The position numbers were made by a program, and so were the translations under genes. Below, one piece after another: positions 1-9,448 of a DNA stretch of 64,000 nucleotides. The notes under the pieces were generated by a model. It searched no databases. It was not told the DNA's origin and saw nothing but the letters and a program-made list of their open reading frames with translations. Position 1 is the stretch's first letter. Every line of letters begins with the position of its first letter. The stretch covers positions 59,188 through 123,187 of the forward strand of contig JAFQOD010000018.1 in NCBI GenBank assembly GCA_017395685.1, written 5' to 3'. Source of the DNA: Clostridia bacterium. Lineage in GTDB: Bacteria > Bacillota > Clostridia > Christensenellales > Aristaeellaceae.

Positions 1-1041
1 GCCAGGGAAGGGGCCGCAGTGCCACAGCAGTTCGCAATTGTCATTTTCGGGATGGCGGATGGTCAGATCAGCGAAGAACTGGGGCTCGGTATCGCCCATG
101 GCGGCCTGCAGCATCCGGGCGGAAATGGCGCCGTGGATATCCGTTTCGCAGGCTACGGGGAAGCCTTCTTCGCTCAGCATGCCGTGAACGGCACAGGGCC
201 AGGCGCCGGTGATCTTCTGCATATCCGTCCAGCATTGTACGGCGGCGCAGGTGGCGCGCAGTTCCTTGGCCAGGCGCTGGATGGCAATCTTCATGGCGGC
301 CAGGCGCAGGGCGGCGTCGGTGGGATCCTTATGTTCCACGCAATAGCCGCTGAGGATGGAAGCGGTCAGGGCCTGCAGCTCTTCGCTGTTTTCCGCGATG
401 ATGGCGTCCATCCGGCTGCCTAGTTCGGTCACGCTTACAGGCAGCGTTTCGATGCCGAATTTTTCGCTCAGTTCGCCCTCATTGCATACAACGCTCAGGA
501 AGGGATCGGGGCGCAGGCCGATCTGCAGGATGCGCATGGTGCGCACTGCTTTCACAACCCGGGCCACACGTACGAACCGATCGAAGCCATTGAGGAAATA
601 TTCGCTTTCGGGATCGGTATTGGTGAGATAAGTAAATTTGACGCCATAGCGCTGCAGTACCTTGCTCAGGGCAAAAATGCCGCACTGGCTGTCACGCATG
701 CGCAGGCCCACTGCGTCAGGGCCTTCATCCCGGGGGCCCCACAGCAGCACGGGAACGTTAAATGCACGCACGACTTCGCAGACGGGGCCTTCCTGGCCAA
801 AGTTGCACAGCGGAACGAACAAAGCATCAATTTCAGCATTCCGGAATTTTTTGATGATGGCGGGCACCTGATCGATGGACCAGATCAGACCTTCTTCATT
901 CTGATCATCAATATCCACGATTTCCAGGCCGTCGCGCTGGATCAGGGCCTTGACCTTGTTCCGATACCGCTGCGCTTCCTCACGGGAGAACATCGTCCGT
1001 CGCGTCGGCAAATATCCGATACGGATGGTTTCTGCTTTCAT
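1..1041 (-). CDS. L-fucose/L-arabinose isomerase-like protein (FucI family), 3' end outside window
   Basis: Partial gene with at least 347 residues visible; the frame is open to the window edge. Start ATG at 1041-1039 follows AGGAGGAACAGCC. The N-terminal half (IRIGYLPTRR, later LLWGPRDEGPD) and the motif LWHCGP near residue 340 resemble the FucI-type ketol isomerase superfamily. The same WHCGP motif sits at residue 332 of the protein at 56127-57557, so the two are paralogs. Family members interconvert aldoses and ketoses such as fucose or arabinose in the cytoplasm; the actual substrate cannot be read here. It is the last visible gene of the minus-strand arabinan operon, so arabinose or a related sugar is a reasonable guess. 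Confidence 0.75.
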   Translation of the reverse strand, partial: MKAETIRIGYLPTRRTMFSREEAQRYRNKVKALIQRDGLEIVDIDDQNEEGLIWSIDQVPAIIKKFRNAEIDALFVPLCNFGQEGPVCEVVRAFNVPVLLWGPRDEGPDAVGLRMRDSQCGIFALSKVLQRYGVKFTYLTNTDPESEYFLNGFDRFVRVARVVKAVRTMRILQIGLRPDPFLSVVCNEGELSEKFGIETLPVSVTELGSRMDAIIAENSEELQALTASILSGYCVEHKDPTDAALRLAAMKIAIQRLAKELRATCAAVQCWTDMQKITGAWPCAVHGMLSEEGFPVACETDIHGAISARMLQAAMGDTEPQFFADLTIRHPENDNCELLWHCGPFPG

Positions 1042-1062
1042 GGCTGTTCCTCCTGTTTGTTT

Positions 1063-1090
1063 GGGAGCGCTGCACGGATGCAGCGCCCCC
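1063..1090. other. Intergenic hairpin between LamG and isomerase genes
   Basis: A 12-bp stem with one mismatch (63-74 pairs with 79-90) closes a CGGA loop. There is no T-run on the minus strand, so it is more likely an mRNA processing or stability element than a terminator. Confidence 0.5.
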
Positions 1091-1105
1091 AATAATAGTG
1101 ATTGA

Positions 1106-2602
1106 TTACTTGGCGTAGTTGGTTTCTGCGCATTCAGCGGCATACAGAGCAGCCACTTCTTCCGCATTCAGGGCCTTGGAATAAATGCTGAAGTTATCGA
1201 ACTTGGCGATGGAATCAACGCGGGTGTAGCCGATATCCATGAAGGAAGAGCCAAGACGGAAGGTCTTGTTGGCAACGCGGTCAACCTGTGTGAAGTGGGT
1301 CTGATTGGTCTTCACGTTCAGCATTTCGAAGTTGCCGCCCTGGGCCTTGCCGGTACGGCTGCTGTAGGTGGATGCCAGTTTGCCGTCAGCATAAATGCTG
1401 ATTTCATCATCAGATACCACAGCGGTCAGATAAACCCAGGTCTTGGCGGGCAGCTTATAATCACAATTGAGCTGGCCGCGGTAGTCAATGTTATAGTGCA
1501 CGGAGCCATCCTGCCACAGCATGAGGAAGATGGCGGGCCAGGCATCGTTGGCAGAGACGGAGTAGATGAACTGATCGCCGATCGTGAAGTTGTCATAGTT
1601 GACCCAGGTGCTGACGGTCATGGCGTTGGTGCAGCTGGCAATGGCGTAATCGGGCAGTTCCAGATGGCCGGCCTTGCGGAATTCACCGCCGGGCAGATCC
1701 AGGGCACCGTTCTTGATCTGGGCGTTGTTGTACAGGGTGTACATTTCATCTTCGTTATCGAAGGTGAGCTTTACGCGCAGGCCGTCTTCGGGCACAACGG
1801 GCAGTTCGATTTCAGCGGGCTGCTGAGTGGGATCGGCTTCAGCACCGATGGGCCAGGCAGCGGCGGGGCAGGTGAGGCTGGCGAAGAGCTCGGCAGCTTC
1901 AGCATCATCCAGGGCCACATCGTATACGCGGTAATCATCATACATGGCCATGGAATCGTTGGTCAGTTCATAGTAGAAATTGTAGGTGGGGGTGCCCAGG
2001 AAGCCGGAGGGCATATTGATCTTATCCAGTTCATGGTAGTGGGTGGTGCCAACGTCAACGCCGTTGATCTTGTACCAGCCGCAGTTTTCGAAAACATTGG
2101 CGGCCCCGTCATACTTGGCAGCGCGAACGCCGTTGAGATAGACGGTCATGGAGGTCTTGGAGATGCTCAGGCTTACATGTACCCAGCCATCGAAGGGGAA
2201 GACGGGCTCGGTCACCATGATGCCGCGGTTGTCAAAGTTGATGCCGATCTGGCCATTGGGCAGAACGCGGCCGATGAATCCGGGCCAGGAATTGCCGTTG
2301 GCGAAGGATACGAAATAGGTATTGCTGTTGGTTTCGGCGGGAACATACAGCCACATGCTGATGGTGGTTTCCTTATCGGTATCCATCAGGGCAGCAAAGG
2401 GCAGTTCCACATAACCGGAGCGCATGGCGCCGCCGGGCAGCTTCACAACGCCGTCTTCCAGAACGGCGCCGCCGTTGAGCAGGAAATCTTCATCTTCAGA
2501 ATCAAAGGTTACCTGGAGAACGGGTTCCGCGGCCAGGGCAACAGCACTGGTCAGCAGCATGGCTGCAACGAGCAGCAGGGCAACAAACAGTTTCCGTTTC
2601 AT
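1106..2602 (-). CDS. Secreted protein with two LamG/concanavalin-like modules
   Basis: 498 residues. A signal peptide (MKRKLFVALLLVAAMLL, cleavage near AVALAAE) is followed by two similar modules at about residues 27-235 and 270-495. Each starts with LxVTFDSEDE or VKLTFDNEDE and has the beta-strand pattern of LamG/concanavalin A-like domains (WVHVSLSISKTSMTVYLNG; WVYLTAVVSDDEISIYADG). Such domains usually bind glycans. No catalytic glutamates, lipobox or LPXTG anchor are visible, so a released glycan-binding protein is the most likely role. The start follows AAGGAGGAACCACA. It lies 46 bp after the GH43 gene in the same operon. A LamG-type glycosidase cannot be excluded. Confidence 0.75.
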   Translation of the reverse strand: MKRKLFVALLLVAAMLLTSAVALAAEPVLQVTFDSEDEDFLLNGGAVLEDGVVKLPGGAMRSGYVELPFAALMDTDKETTISMWLYVPAETNSNTYFVSFANGNSWPGFIGRVLPNGQIGINFDNRGIMVTEPVFPFDGWVHVSLSISKTSMTVYLNGVRAAKYDGAANVFENCGWYKINGVDVGTTHYHELDKINMPSGFLGTPTYNFYYELTNDSMAMYDDYRVYDVALDDAEAAELFASLTCPAAAWPIGAEADPTQQPAEIELPVVPEDGLRVKLTFDNEDEMYTLYNNAQIKNGALDLPGGEFRKAGHLELPDYAIASCTNAMTVSTWVNYDNFTIGDQFIYSVSANDAWPAIFLMLWQDGSVHYNIDYRGQLNCDYKLPAKTWVYLTAVVSDDEISIYADGKLASTYSSRTGKAQGGNFEMLNVKTNQTHFTQVDRVANKTFRLGSSFMDIGYTRVDSIAKFDNFSIYSKALNAEEVAALYAAECAETNYAK

Positions 2603-2648
2603 TGTGGTTCCTCCTTGATATTATGATTTGTACAGCCTTGTATGGCTG

Positions 2649-3653
2649 TTACATTCCACTGGGGAGAGGGGCTTCAGCATTGTAGGGCAGCGGTTCGCCG
2701 AAGACGGGCATATCCCCGTCCCAGGTGAATTTCTGCATCCGTACGCTCCGCCCGGGGATGCCGGTATGGGAAACGCGGTTGGCATGGTATACGATGTAAT
2801 CTTCCGTGCCATCCGGGGATTGGATGAAGCTGCAATGCCCCGGCGCATAGGAGGTGGGCACCTGGGAGAAGACGGGGGAATCGGATTTGATCCAGGCATC
2901 CGGATCCATGATATCCCCCTGCTCGGGCCGGTAGGTAAGTAGGCCCAGGCAGTAATAATCATCCCAGCAGGCGCTGGCAGAATAGACTACATGGAGGGTA
3001 TCGCCCTTTACCAGGCCGGCAGGGCCTTCATTGACGGGGAATACCATCCGCTCCCATTCATAGCCGGGGAAGGAGAGCATCACCCGTTCGCTGTCAATGG
3101 TGCACGGATCGCTCATATGGGCCAGATAGAGATTCTGCTGAATGCGATCCTCGCCGTACCAGCCGCTCCATACAAAGTACAATTCGTCCTTGTACTGCAG
3201 CACCGTGCCGTCAATGGCCCATTGATCTGAGGGATCGGTGATCTGGCCCATCATGACGAAGGGATCGGTGGGATCCTGGCTGGTGCCCTTGAGCACGAAC
3301 ATCCGCTGGAAATAATCATTTCCTGCGCTGGCTGCTACGTAGATATACCATTCGCCCTGAATGTAGTGCAGCTCAGGCGCCCAATAGCATTTGGAGTAAT
3401 TGGTGCCGTTGGGGGCGGTATAGACGTAATTGGTGTTATAGCGCTGCAGCAGAGTGGGATCGGCAATGAGGGATACGCCCACCTGGTAATCCGTGGAGTA
3501 GCAGTAATAATACTTGCCTTCATGCTGGACGACCCAGGGATCATTGCCGGTGGCCGCCACGGGATTGCGGAAGGTGGTGCGCTCTGCCGCAAGGGCAGCG
3601 GGAATGATCATGCACAGGCACAGGCATAGCGCAAGCATGGGGCGAATCTTCAT
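2649..3653 (-). CDS. Secreted GH43 family glycosidase (arabinofuranosidase/arabinanase type)
   Basis: 334 residues from the ATG at 3653. That start shares its A with the TGA of the GH51 gene and lies 7 nt from AAGGAGG; the ATG two codons upstream is too close to the ribosome site. A signal peptide ends near AALAAE. GH43 features: NPVAATGNDPW with likely base D38, the middle motif WAIDGTVLQYKDELYFVWSGW, and the late motif GHCSFIQSPDGTEDYIVYHAN. GH43 enzymes of this kind release arabinose from arabinan or arabinoxylan outside the cell. A paralog lies at 20394-21413. The exact linkage cannot be told from sequence alone. Confidence 0.88.
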   Translation of the reverse strand: MKIRPMLALCLCLCMIIPAALAAERTTFRNPVAATGNDPWVVQHEGKYYYCYSTDYQVGVSLIADPTLLQRYNTNYVYTAPNGTNYSKCYWAPELHYIQGEWYIYVAASAGNDYFQRMFVLKGTSQDPTDPFVMMGQITDPSDQWAIDGTVLQYKDELYFVWSGWYGEDRIQQNLYLAHMSDPCTIDSERVMLSFPGYEWERMVFPVNEGPAGLVKGDTLHVVYSASACWDDYYCLGLLTYRPEQGDIMDPDAWIKSDSPVFSQVPTSYAPGHCSFIQSPDGTEDYIVYHANRVSHTGIPGRSVRMQKFTWDGDMPVFGEPLPYNAEAPLPSGM

Positions 3654-5170
3654 CAGCATCCCTCCTTCTTGAAGCGCAGCACATTCCAGGATGCCTTGGG
3701 CAGGGTCACGGAGGCCACGCCATCCTTCATGGCTACATCGTTGATGGATTCGGGCACCACATTGCGGGGATTTTCGGGGGTATTGTAGGCGTCCAGTTCG
3801 CCGGTGAGCAGGATATGCTCAATGGGTTCATATTCGCCGAAGCCCTGGAGGGCGAGGGAAATGGGCATATCGTTGTTGACGTCCTTATTGACGGCAAATA
3901 CGGTCAGTTCCTTTTCATCCTCGCTGACTACGGTGACGCTGTCCACATAAGGCACATTCTTATAATCGGTGCAATCGAAGGCGGGGCCTTCCACACGGGT
4001 TTCATAAGCGGTGCCGCGGCCGTACTTGGATACATGCAGATAGGGATAATAGGTGGTATGCACATAGCAATCGCCGCCGGGGAGGGAGATGATGGGGGCC
4101 AGCACGTTCACCAGCTGGGCTACCAGGGCCATCTTTACCCGGTCACAGTGCTTGATCAGCGTCAGGAAGCAGCTGCCGAATACCAGGGCATCCAGCATGT
4201 TGTAATCTTCTTCGGACTGGGCAGGGGCCTTGGTCCAATGGACGATCTTGGTATCGGCTTCGTAGGAATGATACCATACGTTCCATTCGTCGAAGGAGAG
4301 CATGACATCCTTCTTGCCCCGGTGCTTGGCCTTTACATAATCGCAGATGCCCACCATGGTGCGGATATACTGATCCATGTGCATATTCCGGGCCAGGAAG
4401 TTCAGATCATCCCGGGGCACATTCTTGTAGTAGGCATGCAGGCAGATATAATCCACATAATCATAGGCGCGATCCAGCACCTCAGCATCAAAGGAGGGGA
4501 AGGTGGGCAGATCGGTGGCAGCGGAGCCGGACAGCACCAGCTCGATGGAGGGATCCACCAGCTTCATGCATTTGCCGGCCTGGGCAGCCAGATTGCCGTA
4601 TTCCCGGGCTTCCTTCTGGCCCATTTGCCAGGGGCCGTCCATTTCATTGCCCAGGCACCATACCTTGACGTTGTAGGGATCCTTGCCGCCGTTTTTGATG
4701 CGCAGATCGCTCCAATAGCTGCCGCCGGGGAAATTGCAGTATTCCACCAGCTCACGGGCGTTGTCGATGCCCTGGGTGCCGAGGTTTACGGTCATCATCA
4801 CATCGGTATCCGCTTTTTCGGCCCAGCGAACGAATTCATCCACGCCGATTTCGTTGGTTTCAATGATGCGGGCAGCCAGTTCCAGGCGGGTGGGGCGCTG
4901 ATCACGGGGGCCGATACCGTCCTTCCAGTTATAGCCGGAAACGAAATTGCCGCCGGGATAACGGACAACGGGCACATCCAGGGCCTTTACGGTTTCCAAT
5001 ACGTCTTTACGCCAGCCTTCTTCATCGGCAGTGGCGTGGCCGGGCTCATAAATGCCGGTATAGATGGCACGGCCTACATGCTCAAGGAAGGAACCATAAA
5101 TCCGTTTGTCCACCTGATCGATCGGGTATGCCTTGTTTACTGTAATGCGGGCTTTTTTGTTCTCCTCCAT
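3653..5170 (-). CDS. abfA: GH51 alpha-L-arabinofuranosidase (first copy)
   Basis: 505 residues without signal peptide, so cytoplasmic. GH51 signatures: IYGSFLEHVGRAIYTGIY, RYPGGNFVSGYNW, WCLGNEMDGPW with acid/base E176, and FDEWNVWYHS with nucleophile E295. Length matches the family. It removes terminal arabinofuranose from imported arabino-oligosaccharides. The stop overlaps the GH43 start (TGATG), so the two are translationally coupled. The ribosome site is a modest AGAGAGG about 10 nt from the ATG. A paralog with the same catalytic motifs lies at 35496-36980. Confidence 0.92.
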   Translation of the reverse strand: MEENKKARITVNKAYPIDQVDKRIYGSFLEHVGRAIYTGIYEPGHATADEEGWRKDVLETVKALDVPVVRYPGGNFVSGYNWKDGIGPRDQRPTRLELAARIIETNEIGVDEFVRWAEKADTDVMMTVNLGTQGIDNARELVEYCNFPGGSYWSDLRIKNGGKDPYNVKVWCLGNEMDGPWQMGQKEAREYGNLAAQAGKCMKLVDPSIELVLSGSAATDLPTFPSFDAEVLDRAYDYVDYICLHAYYKNVPRDDLNFLARNMHMDQYIRTMVGICDYVKAKHRGKKDVMLSFDEWNVWYHSYEADTKIVHWTKAPAQSEEDYNMLDALVFGSCFLTLIKHCDRVKMALVAQLVNVLAPIISLPGGDCYVHTTYYPYLHVSKYGRGTAYETRVEGPAFDCTDYKNVPYVDSVTVVSEDEKELTVFAVNKDVNNDMPISLALQGFGEYEPIEHILLTGELDAYNTPENPRNVVPESINDVAMKDGVASVTLPKASWNVLRFKKEGC

Positions 5171-5214
5171 GGCGCGTCATCCTCTCTTATGTGATGTTTA
5201 TTTTTCCCTGGAGA

Positions 5215-8055
5215 TTATTGAGCGGGCTGAGCCTTGGTGTGGCTGAACAGCCAATCCAGTACGGTATTATCCATCCGGATGGGAACGAACAGGCCGTGGC
5301 CGTAGCCTTCGGCGGTATAGTAGGTGACATCGCCGCCGGCTTGCTGGACGGCGTCTGCCAGGCGCTTGGAATCGGCATAGGATACCAGCGTATCCTGGGT
5401 GCCGTGATAGACGTAGATGGGGGTTTTGGCGATATCCGCAGCCTTTTCGATGCTGCCAACGCCGCAGAAGATGACGCCGGCGGCAAAGGTATCGGGATAG
5501 GTAGCCAGCAGATACCAGGTGCCGTGGCCGCCCATGGAATAGCCGCTCACATACATTCTGGTTTCATCAATGAAATCCATCTTTTTTACTTCATTGACCA
5601 GGGCAACCGTTGCCTGCATATAGACGGTTTCCTGAATATCATCATAGGGCAGCATACGCCGGGGATAGGTAAGGGGCTGTCCGCTGCGGATGGGTGAATA
5701 GGTGATCCAGTAGTAATCGCTCTGAGGGGCGATGATGATGCATTCCCGCTTCTCTTCGATCATCTTGTGGCAAAGGGTGAAATCGCCGGAAGCGATGGGC
5801 TTTTCATTATCGGTGCCCCACATATCCCTGCCGTGGAGGAAGAACATGACGGGATATTTCTTGCCCGCTTCGTAATTTTCTGGCAGATAGATCTGATAGG
5901 GGAGAACGGTGCCGTTGTGGATATATTTTCCGGCGGTGAAATTGCCGATGTTCAGGGAACCGAGAGGGGTGCTGGCCCGATGGTTTTCCCGCTTGGCCTT
6001 GACCCATTCATTTTCGGGCAGTGCAGCCTTTTTGCCGTTGAGGGTATCTGCGTCAATTTCAAAGGCAGTGAAGGAGCCGCCCCGGACGGTATACTTCAGC
6101 AGCCCCTTGCTGGTCTGCACGGGCTTCTTTTCTACGGCTTTGTTATTGAGCACAGGGGATTTGGAAAGATCGAAATGATAGCTTTCGCCCATGCCGGTGA
6201 CGGCGCCCTTGAGATCCACGCAGGCGATACCGTTCTGAACGGTGAGCACCAGCTCCAGATCCTTTTCACTGGTCAGATCCCAGCCGTAATAGGAGGTATT
6301 ATACTTGACCTTCTGGATGCCCTTGAATTCTTCGGCCACCATGTTGCCGATATATTTGGCATCCACATACTTTTCCAGATAGATATCGCAATTATCCGGC
6401 TTCAGCCAGCGAACCACCAGGGAATAAAGGGTGTTGCTCTCGGTGGCATAAAAATGAATGCTGCTGTCCAGGGCGCTTCTTCCGCCCTTGCGCTGGAGCA
6501 CAGCGCGGATGCTGAAATCATCCTGCACCTGAATGGGCTGATTTTCCAGGGGCAGGTATTCGATGGGCTCGGCTTCTGCCTGTACCTCTTTGGCAGCGGC
6601 AGCAGGGGAAGCAGCGGGCTCGGAGACTGCTTTGGGTTCCTTGCTATGGCTGAACAGCCAATCCAGTACGGTATTATCCATGCGCATGGGAACGGAGATG
6701 CCGTGATCATAACCGGCAGCAGAAATGAAGGTGGCTTCGCCGCCGGCTTCCTGCACCGCTTCCGTTACCGCCTGGGCGGCAGGATGGGATACAATGTCAT
6801 CCAGGTCGCCGTGGAAAACGTAAATGGGGGTCTTGGCGATCACATCCGCCATTTCAATGCTTCCCGAGCCGCAGGAGATGATGGCAGCGGCGAACAGATC
6901 GGGATAGGCCGCCAGCAGATACCAGGTGGCGTGGCCGCCCATGGAATAGCCGCTGACGTAAACCCGGGAATCATCGACGAAATTCGTTTTTTTCATTTCA
7001 TCGATCATGGCAAGCACGCCCTTGAGATAAGCGGATTCCTGGGCTTCACTGAAGGTAACCAGGCCCCGGGGACGGCGGACGGTGCCGCTGCGGTCCGTAT
7101 CATATTGCACCCAGTGTTCAGGGGTCTGGGGAGCAATGACGATGCATTCCCGGCCTTCTTCGATCATCTTGCGGCACAGAACGAATTCGGAGCCGGTGAT
7201 AATCTGCTGGTTATCCGATCCCTTGAAGCCGGCGCCGTGGAGGAAGAGCATGACGGGGTATTCCTTGCCCTCTTCATAAGAGGCAGGCAGATAAATCTGG
7301 TAGGGGATAGAAATGTTTTCGTAGCGGTAATTCCTGGCGGTGTAATCGCCCACATTCAGATCGCCAAAGGGGGTGTGGGCAGTGCGGGCTTCGATCCGGG
7401 CCTTCATCCATACGTCTTCCGGAAGCATGGCTTTTTCTCCTTTCAAAGTGGCAGCATCCACCCCGATGAATTCAAAGGAGCCGCCCCGGATGGTATACTT
7501 CAAGGGGCCCTTGGTCATCAATACAGGCTTTTTTTCGGTGAATTTATCCGCCAGCCAGGGGGCTTTGGTCAGATCGAAATGGAGGGTTTTGCTCACATTG
7601 GAAACATTGCCGGTTACGGTGACGGTGGCAATATGATCCCGCACCATCAGCACCGTTTCCACGGCGGTTTCCTGGCTTGCATCCCAGCCGTCATTGGTGC
7701 TGACATAGCCGGCCTTCTTGGCGCCGTCAAATTCTTCAGCGATCAGGCTGCCGATATATTGCCCATCCACATATTTTTCAAGATAGAAATCCAGGCGGGA
7801 TGCACGCATCCAGCGAACGGCCAGGGAAAAATAGGTAGCGCTGCCGTCGGCATAAAACTGGAAGCTGCTTTCCAGGGGAGCCCTGGCATTTTTTCGCGCC
7901 AGGATGGCCTTGACGGCAAAATCATCCTTCAGCTGAATGGCCTCATCTTCCACGGCCGCAAATTCAACGGCATCCGCCTCATTGGCCAGGGCAGGGGCCA
8001 TTCCCAGCAGCAGTGCGATCAGCAGGAGCATTCCGATCCGAAGCGATTTACACAT
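5215..8055 (-). CDS. Secreted two-module esterase (feruloyl/acetyl esterase-like, internal duplication)
   Basis: 946 residues from the ATG at 8055; a GTG at 8064 is an alternative. I prefer the ATG because the decayed neighbour copy starts at the same place relative to its GGTGAAAAA leader. Signal peptide ends near APALANE. Two homologous halves follow. Each has a roughly 180-residue beta-rich N-part (ending PLKYTIRGGSF or LLKYTVRGGSF) and an alpha/beta hydrolase with FLHG, the nucleophile motif GYSMGGH (Ser about 371 and 840), a late Asp region (HGDLDD or HGTQDT) and His (YDHGI or YGHGL). Both triads look intact. Relatives act as feruloyl or acetyl xylan/pectin esterases, fitting ester removal before the arabinofuranosidases work. 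Confidence 0.85.
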   Translation of the reverse strand: MCKSLRIGMLLLIALLLGMAPALANEADAVEFAAVEDEAIQLKDDFAVKAILARKNARAPLESSFQFYADGSATYFSLAVRWMRASRLDFYLEKYVDGQYIGSLIAEEFDGAKKAGYVSTNDGWDASQETAVETVLMVRDHIATVTVTGNVSNVSKTLHFDLTKAPWLADKFTEKKPVLMTKGPLKYTIRGGSFEFIGVDAATLKGEKAMLPEDVWMKARIEARTAHTPFGDLNVGDYTARNYRYENISIPYQIYLPASYEEGKEYPVMLFLHGAGFKGSDNQQIITGSEFVLCRKMIEEGRECIVIAPQTPEHWVQYDTDRSGTVRRPRGLVTFSEAQESAYLKGVLAMIDEMKKTNFVDDSRVYVSGYSMGGHATWYLLAAYPDLFAAAIISCGSGSIEMADVIAKTPIYVFHGDLDDIVSHPAAQAVTEAVQEAGGEATFISAAGYDHGISVPMRMDNTVLDWLFSHSKEPKAVSEPAASPAAAAKEVQAEAEPIEYLPLENQPIQVQDDFSIRAVLQRKGGRSALDSSIHFYATESNTLYSLVVRWLKPDNCDIYLEKYVDAKYIGNMVAEEFKGIQKVKYNTSYYGWDLTSEKDLELVLTVQNGIACVDLKGAVTGMGESYHFDLSKSPVLNNKAVEKKPVQTSKGLLKYTVRGGSFTAFEIDADTLNGKKAALPENEWVKAKRENHRASTPLGSLNIGNFTAGKYIHNGTVLPYQIYLPENYEAGKKYPVMFFLHGRDMWGTDNEKPIASGDFTLCHKMIEEKRECIIIAPQSDYYWITYSPIRSGQPLTYPRRMLPYDDIQETVYMQATVALVNEVKKMDFIDETRMYVSGYSMGGHGTWYLLATYPDTFAAGVIFCGVGSIEKAADIAKTPIYVYHGTQDTLVSYADSKRLADAVQQAGGDVTYYTAEGYGHGLFVPIRMDNTVLDWLFSHTKAQPAQ

Positions 8056-8106
8056 CTTTTTCACCCGTCCTTTGCAATATTGACAATAAAAGGGGAGAAA
8101 AGGGGA

Positions 8107-8539
8107 TTATTTGGCAGGCTGTTCTTTGCTTTGCCGGAACAGCCAATCCAACACATTGTTATCCATCCGCATGGGTACAAACAGGCCATGGCCGTAACCT
8201 TTGCCAGTATAGGGGGCAACGCCTCCGTCTGCTTTCTGCACAGCCTCAGCCAGCGCTTCGGCAGCGGGAAAAGATACCAAAGTATCCTGGACGCCGTGAT
8301 ATACTATGGAAGGGAGCCTTTACGATTAAATCGGCCAGTTCGATGTTTCGGATGCCGCAGAAGATGCTGCCGGCGGAAAAAGTATCAAAATCCATACCGA
8401 AGTATGTAAAAGAGCCGCCGGGATGGAATATTTCAGCTGGCCCTTGCTGGTCAGCACGGGATTTTTCTTCGTAACTTTCTTATTAACTCCAGGGAATTTG
8501 GGAAAAAAGAAGCATCATGCACAACAACCCGATACGCAT
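8107..8539 (-). pseudogene. Decayed third copy of the esterase module
   Basis: A ribosome site (GAGGTG) and ATG at 8539 open a signal-peptide-like start (MRIGLLCMMLLFSQ) that soon hits tandem stops. Pieces of the esterase module follow in changing frames: NPVLTSKGQLKYS, then AGSIFCGI and ELADLIVKAP, then YHGVQDTLVSFP and YGHGLFVPMRMDNNVLDWLF before a stop at 8107. The catalytic Ser region is missing, so a large internal deletion plus frameshifts have occurred. Its C-terminus matches that of the second module of the intact gene downstream. It cannot make an active enzyme. Confidence 0.88.
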
Positions 8540-8548
8540 TTTTTCACC

Positions 8549-9424
8549 TCATGTAATATTTTGCTTGAAGCGTTTGCGGTATTCGCTGGGGGGCAGACCG
8601 GTATTCTTCCTGAAGAGGGTTGCAAAATAATATTCGTTGCTGAAACCGAATTCTGTTGCGATTTGCTTGATGGGCATATTGGTATTGATCAGCGCCTGCT
8701 TGGCATGATCCAGCCGGATGGCCCGGAGCCGCTCCACAAAGGTCATTCCCCGGGCGCTCTTATACAATCGTGCCAGATGGCGATAGCTGATATTGACGGA
8801 AGAGGCGATATCCTCTACGGTAATGTTATTGCGGAAAAAGCGATTGAGATACAGATCCACCTGCTCGGCGATATTTTCCGCCTGTTTTTCATAGGCGATA
8901 TCCTGGGCCGGCTCCGCATCATCCTGGCACATGGTCAGCAGCCAGTTGATCAGCACCGCCTGCTGGGCATACAGGGGCTTTCCTTTCAGCTCCTCCAGCA
9001 TATCCATCAGGCGGCTGGGATGATCATATAAAACAGTAGAAAGCCCTTCCGTGATCCGGTCGTGGCAGTTCATGCATTCTGTGGTGCTTCCATGCTCCAC
9101 CGGGCTTTTTTCCAGCAGCAGACGAATGGAATAGCACTGGCATTCATTGTCATCGACGTAATGACTGTGGCTGAATCCGGGGGGGATGACAACGCATCGC
9201 CCGGCGGTGGTAATCAGATGCCGGTCATTTACATAGGTAAAAACCAGACCCTTGCGCACATGAATGAATTCATAGCAGGGATGCATGTGATTGCCGGGAA
9301 CCAGGCTGTTTTGCCCTGAATAATTGCTGGCATCCACGATGGTGAGGCGGATGTCATTGAATTGCACGGGCCGCATGATCATGCTGTACAGGTTGCTGAG
9401 GAGATGTGCCTTTTCGTGGGTCAT
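8549..9424 (-). CDS. AraC-family regulator with N-terminal cupin sensor (copy 1)
   Basis: 291 residues. The N-terminal part (residues about 15-110; PGNHMHPCYEFIHVRKG, CVVIPPGFSH) is a cupin-type sugar-sensing domain. The C-terminal part (about 185-285) carries the two AraC helix-turn-helix units (ITVEDIASSVNISYRHLARLYKSARG; MPIKQIATEFGFSNEYYFATLFRKNTG). The start follows AGGAGGGGCGAT. It lies within the minus operon, 24 bp after the kinase gene, so it is probably induced along with its targets. A close paralog is at 19098-20033. I infer that one or both bind the NTG(G/T)CA half-sites at 10571-10678 and 20273-20299. Confidence 0.9.
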   Translation of the reverse strand: MTHEKAHLLSNLYSMIMRPVQFNDIRLTIVDASNYSGQNSLVPGNHMHPCYEFIHVRKGLVFTYVNDRHLITTAGRCVVIPPGFSHSHYVDDNECQCYSIRLLLEKSPVEHGSTTECMNCHDRITEGLSTVLYDHPSRLMDMLEELKGKPLYAQQAVLINWLLTMCQDDAEPAQDIAYEKQAENIAEQVDLYLNRFFRNNITVEDIASSVNISYRHLARLYKSARGMTFVERLRAIRLDHAKQALINTNMPIKQIATEFGFSNEYYFATLFRKNTGLPPSEYRKRFKQNIT

Positions 9425-9448
9425 ATCGCCCCTCCTGATTGGTCGGGA

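Noticed and set aside
5767..8409. 880-codon plus-strand open frame opposite the esterase gene
   Set aside because: Runs through the real esterase and the pseudogene in antisense; no family resemblance.
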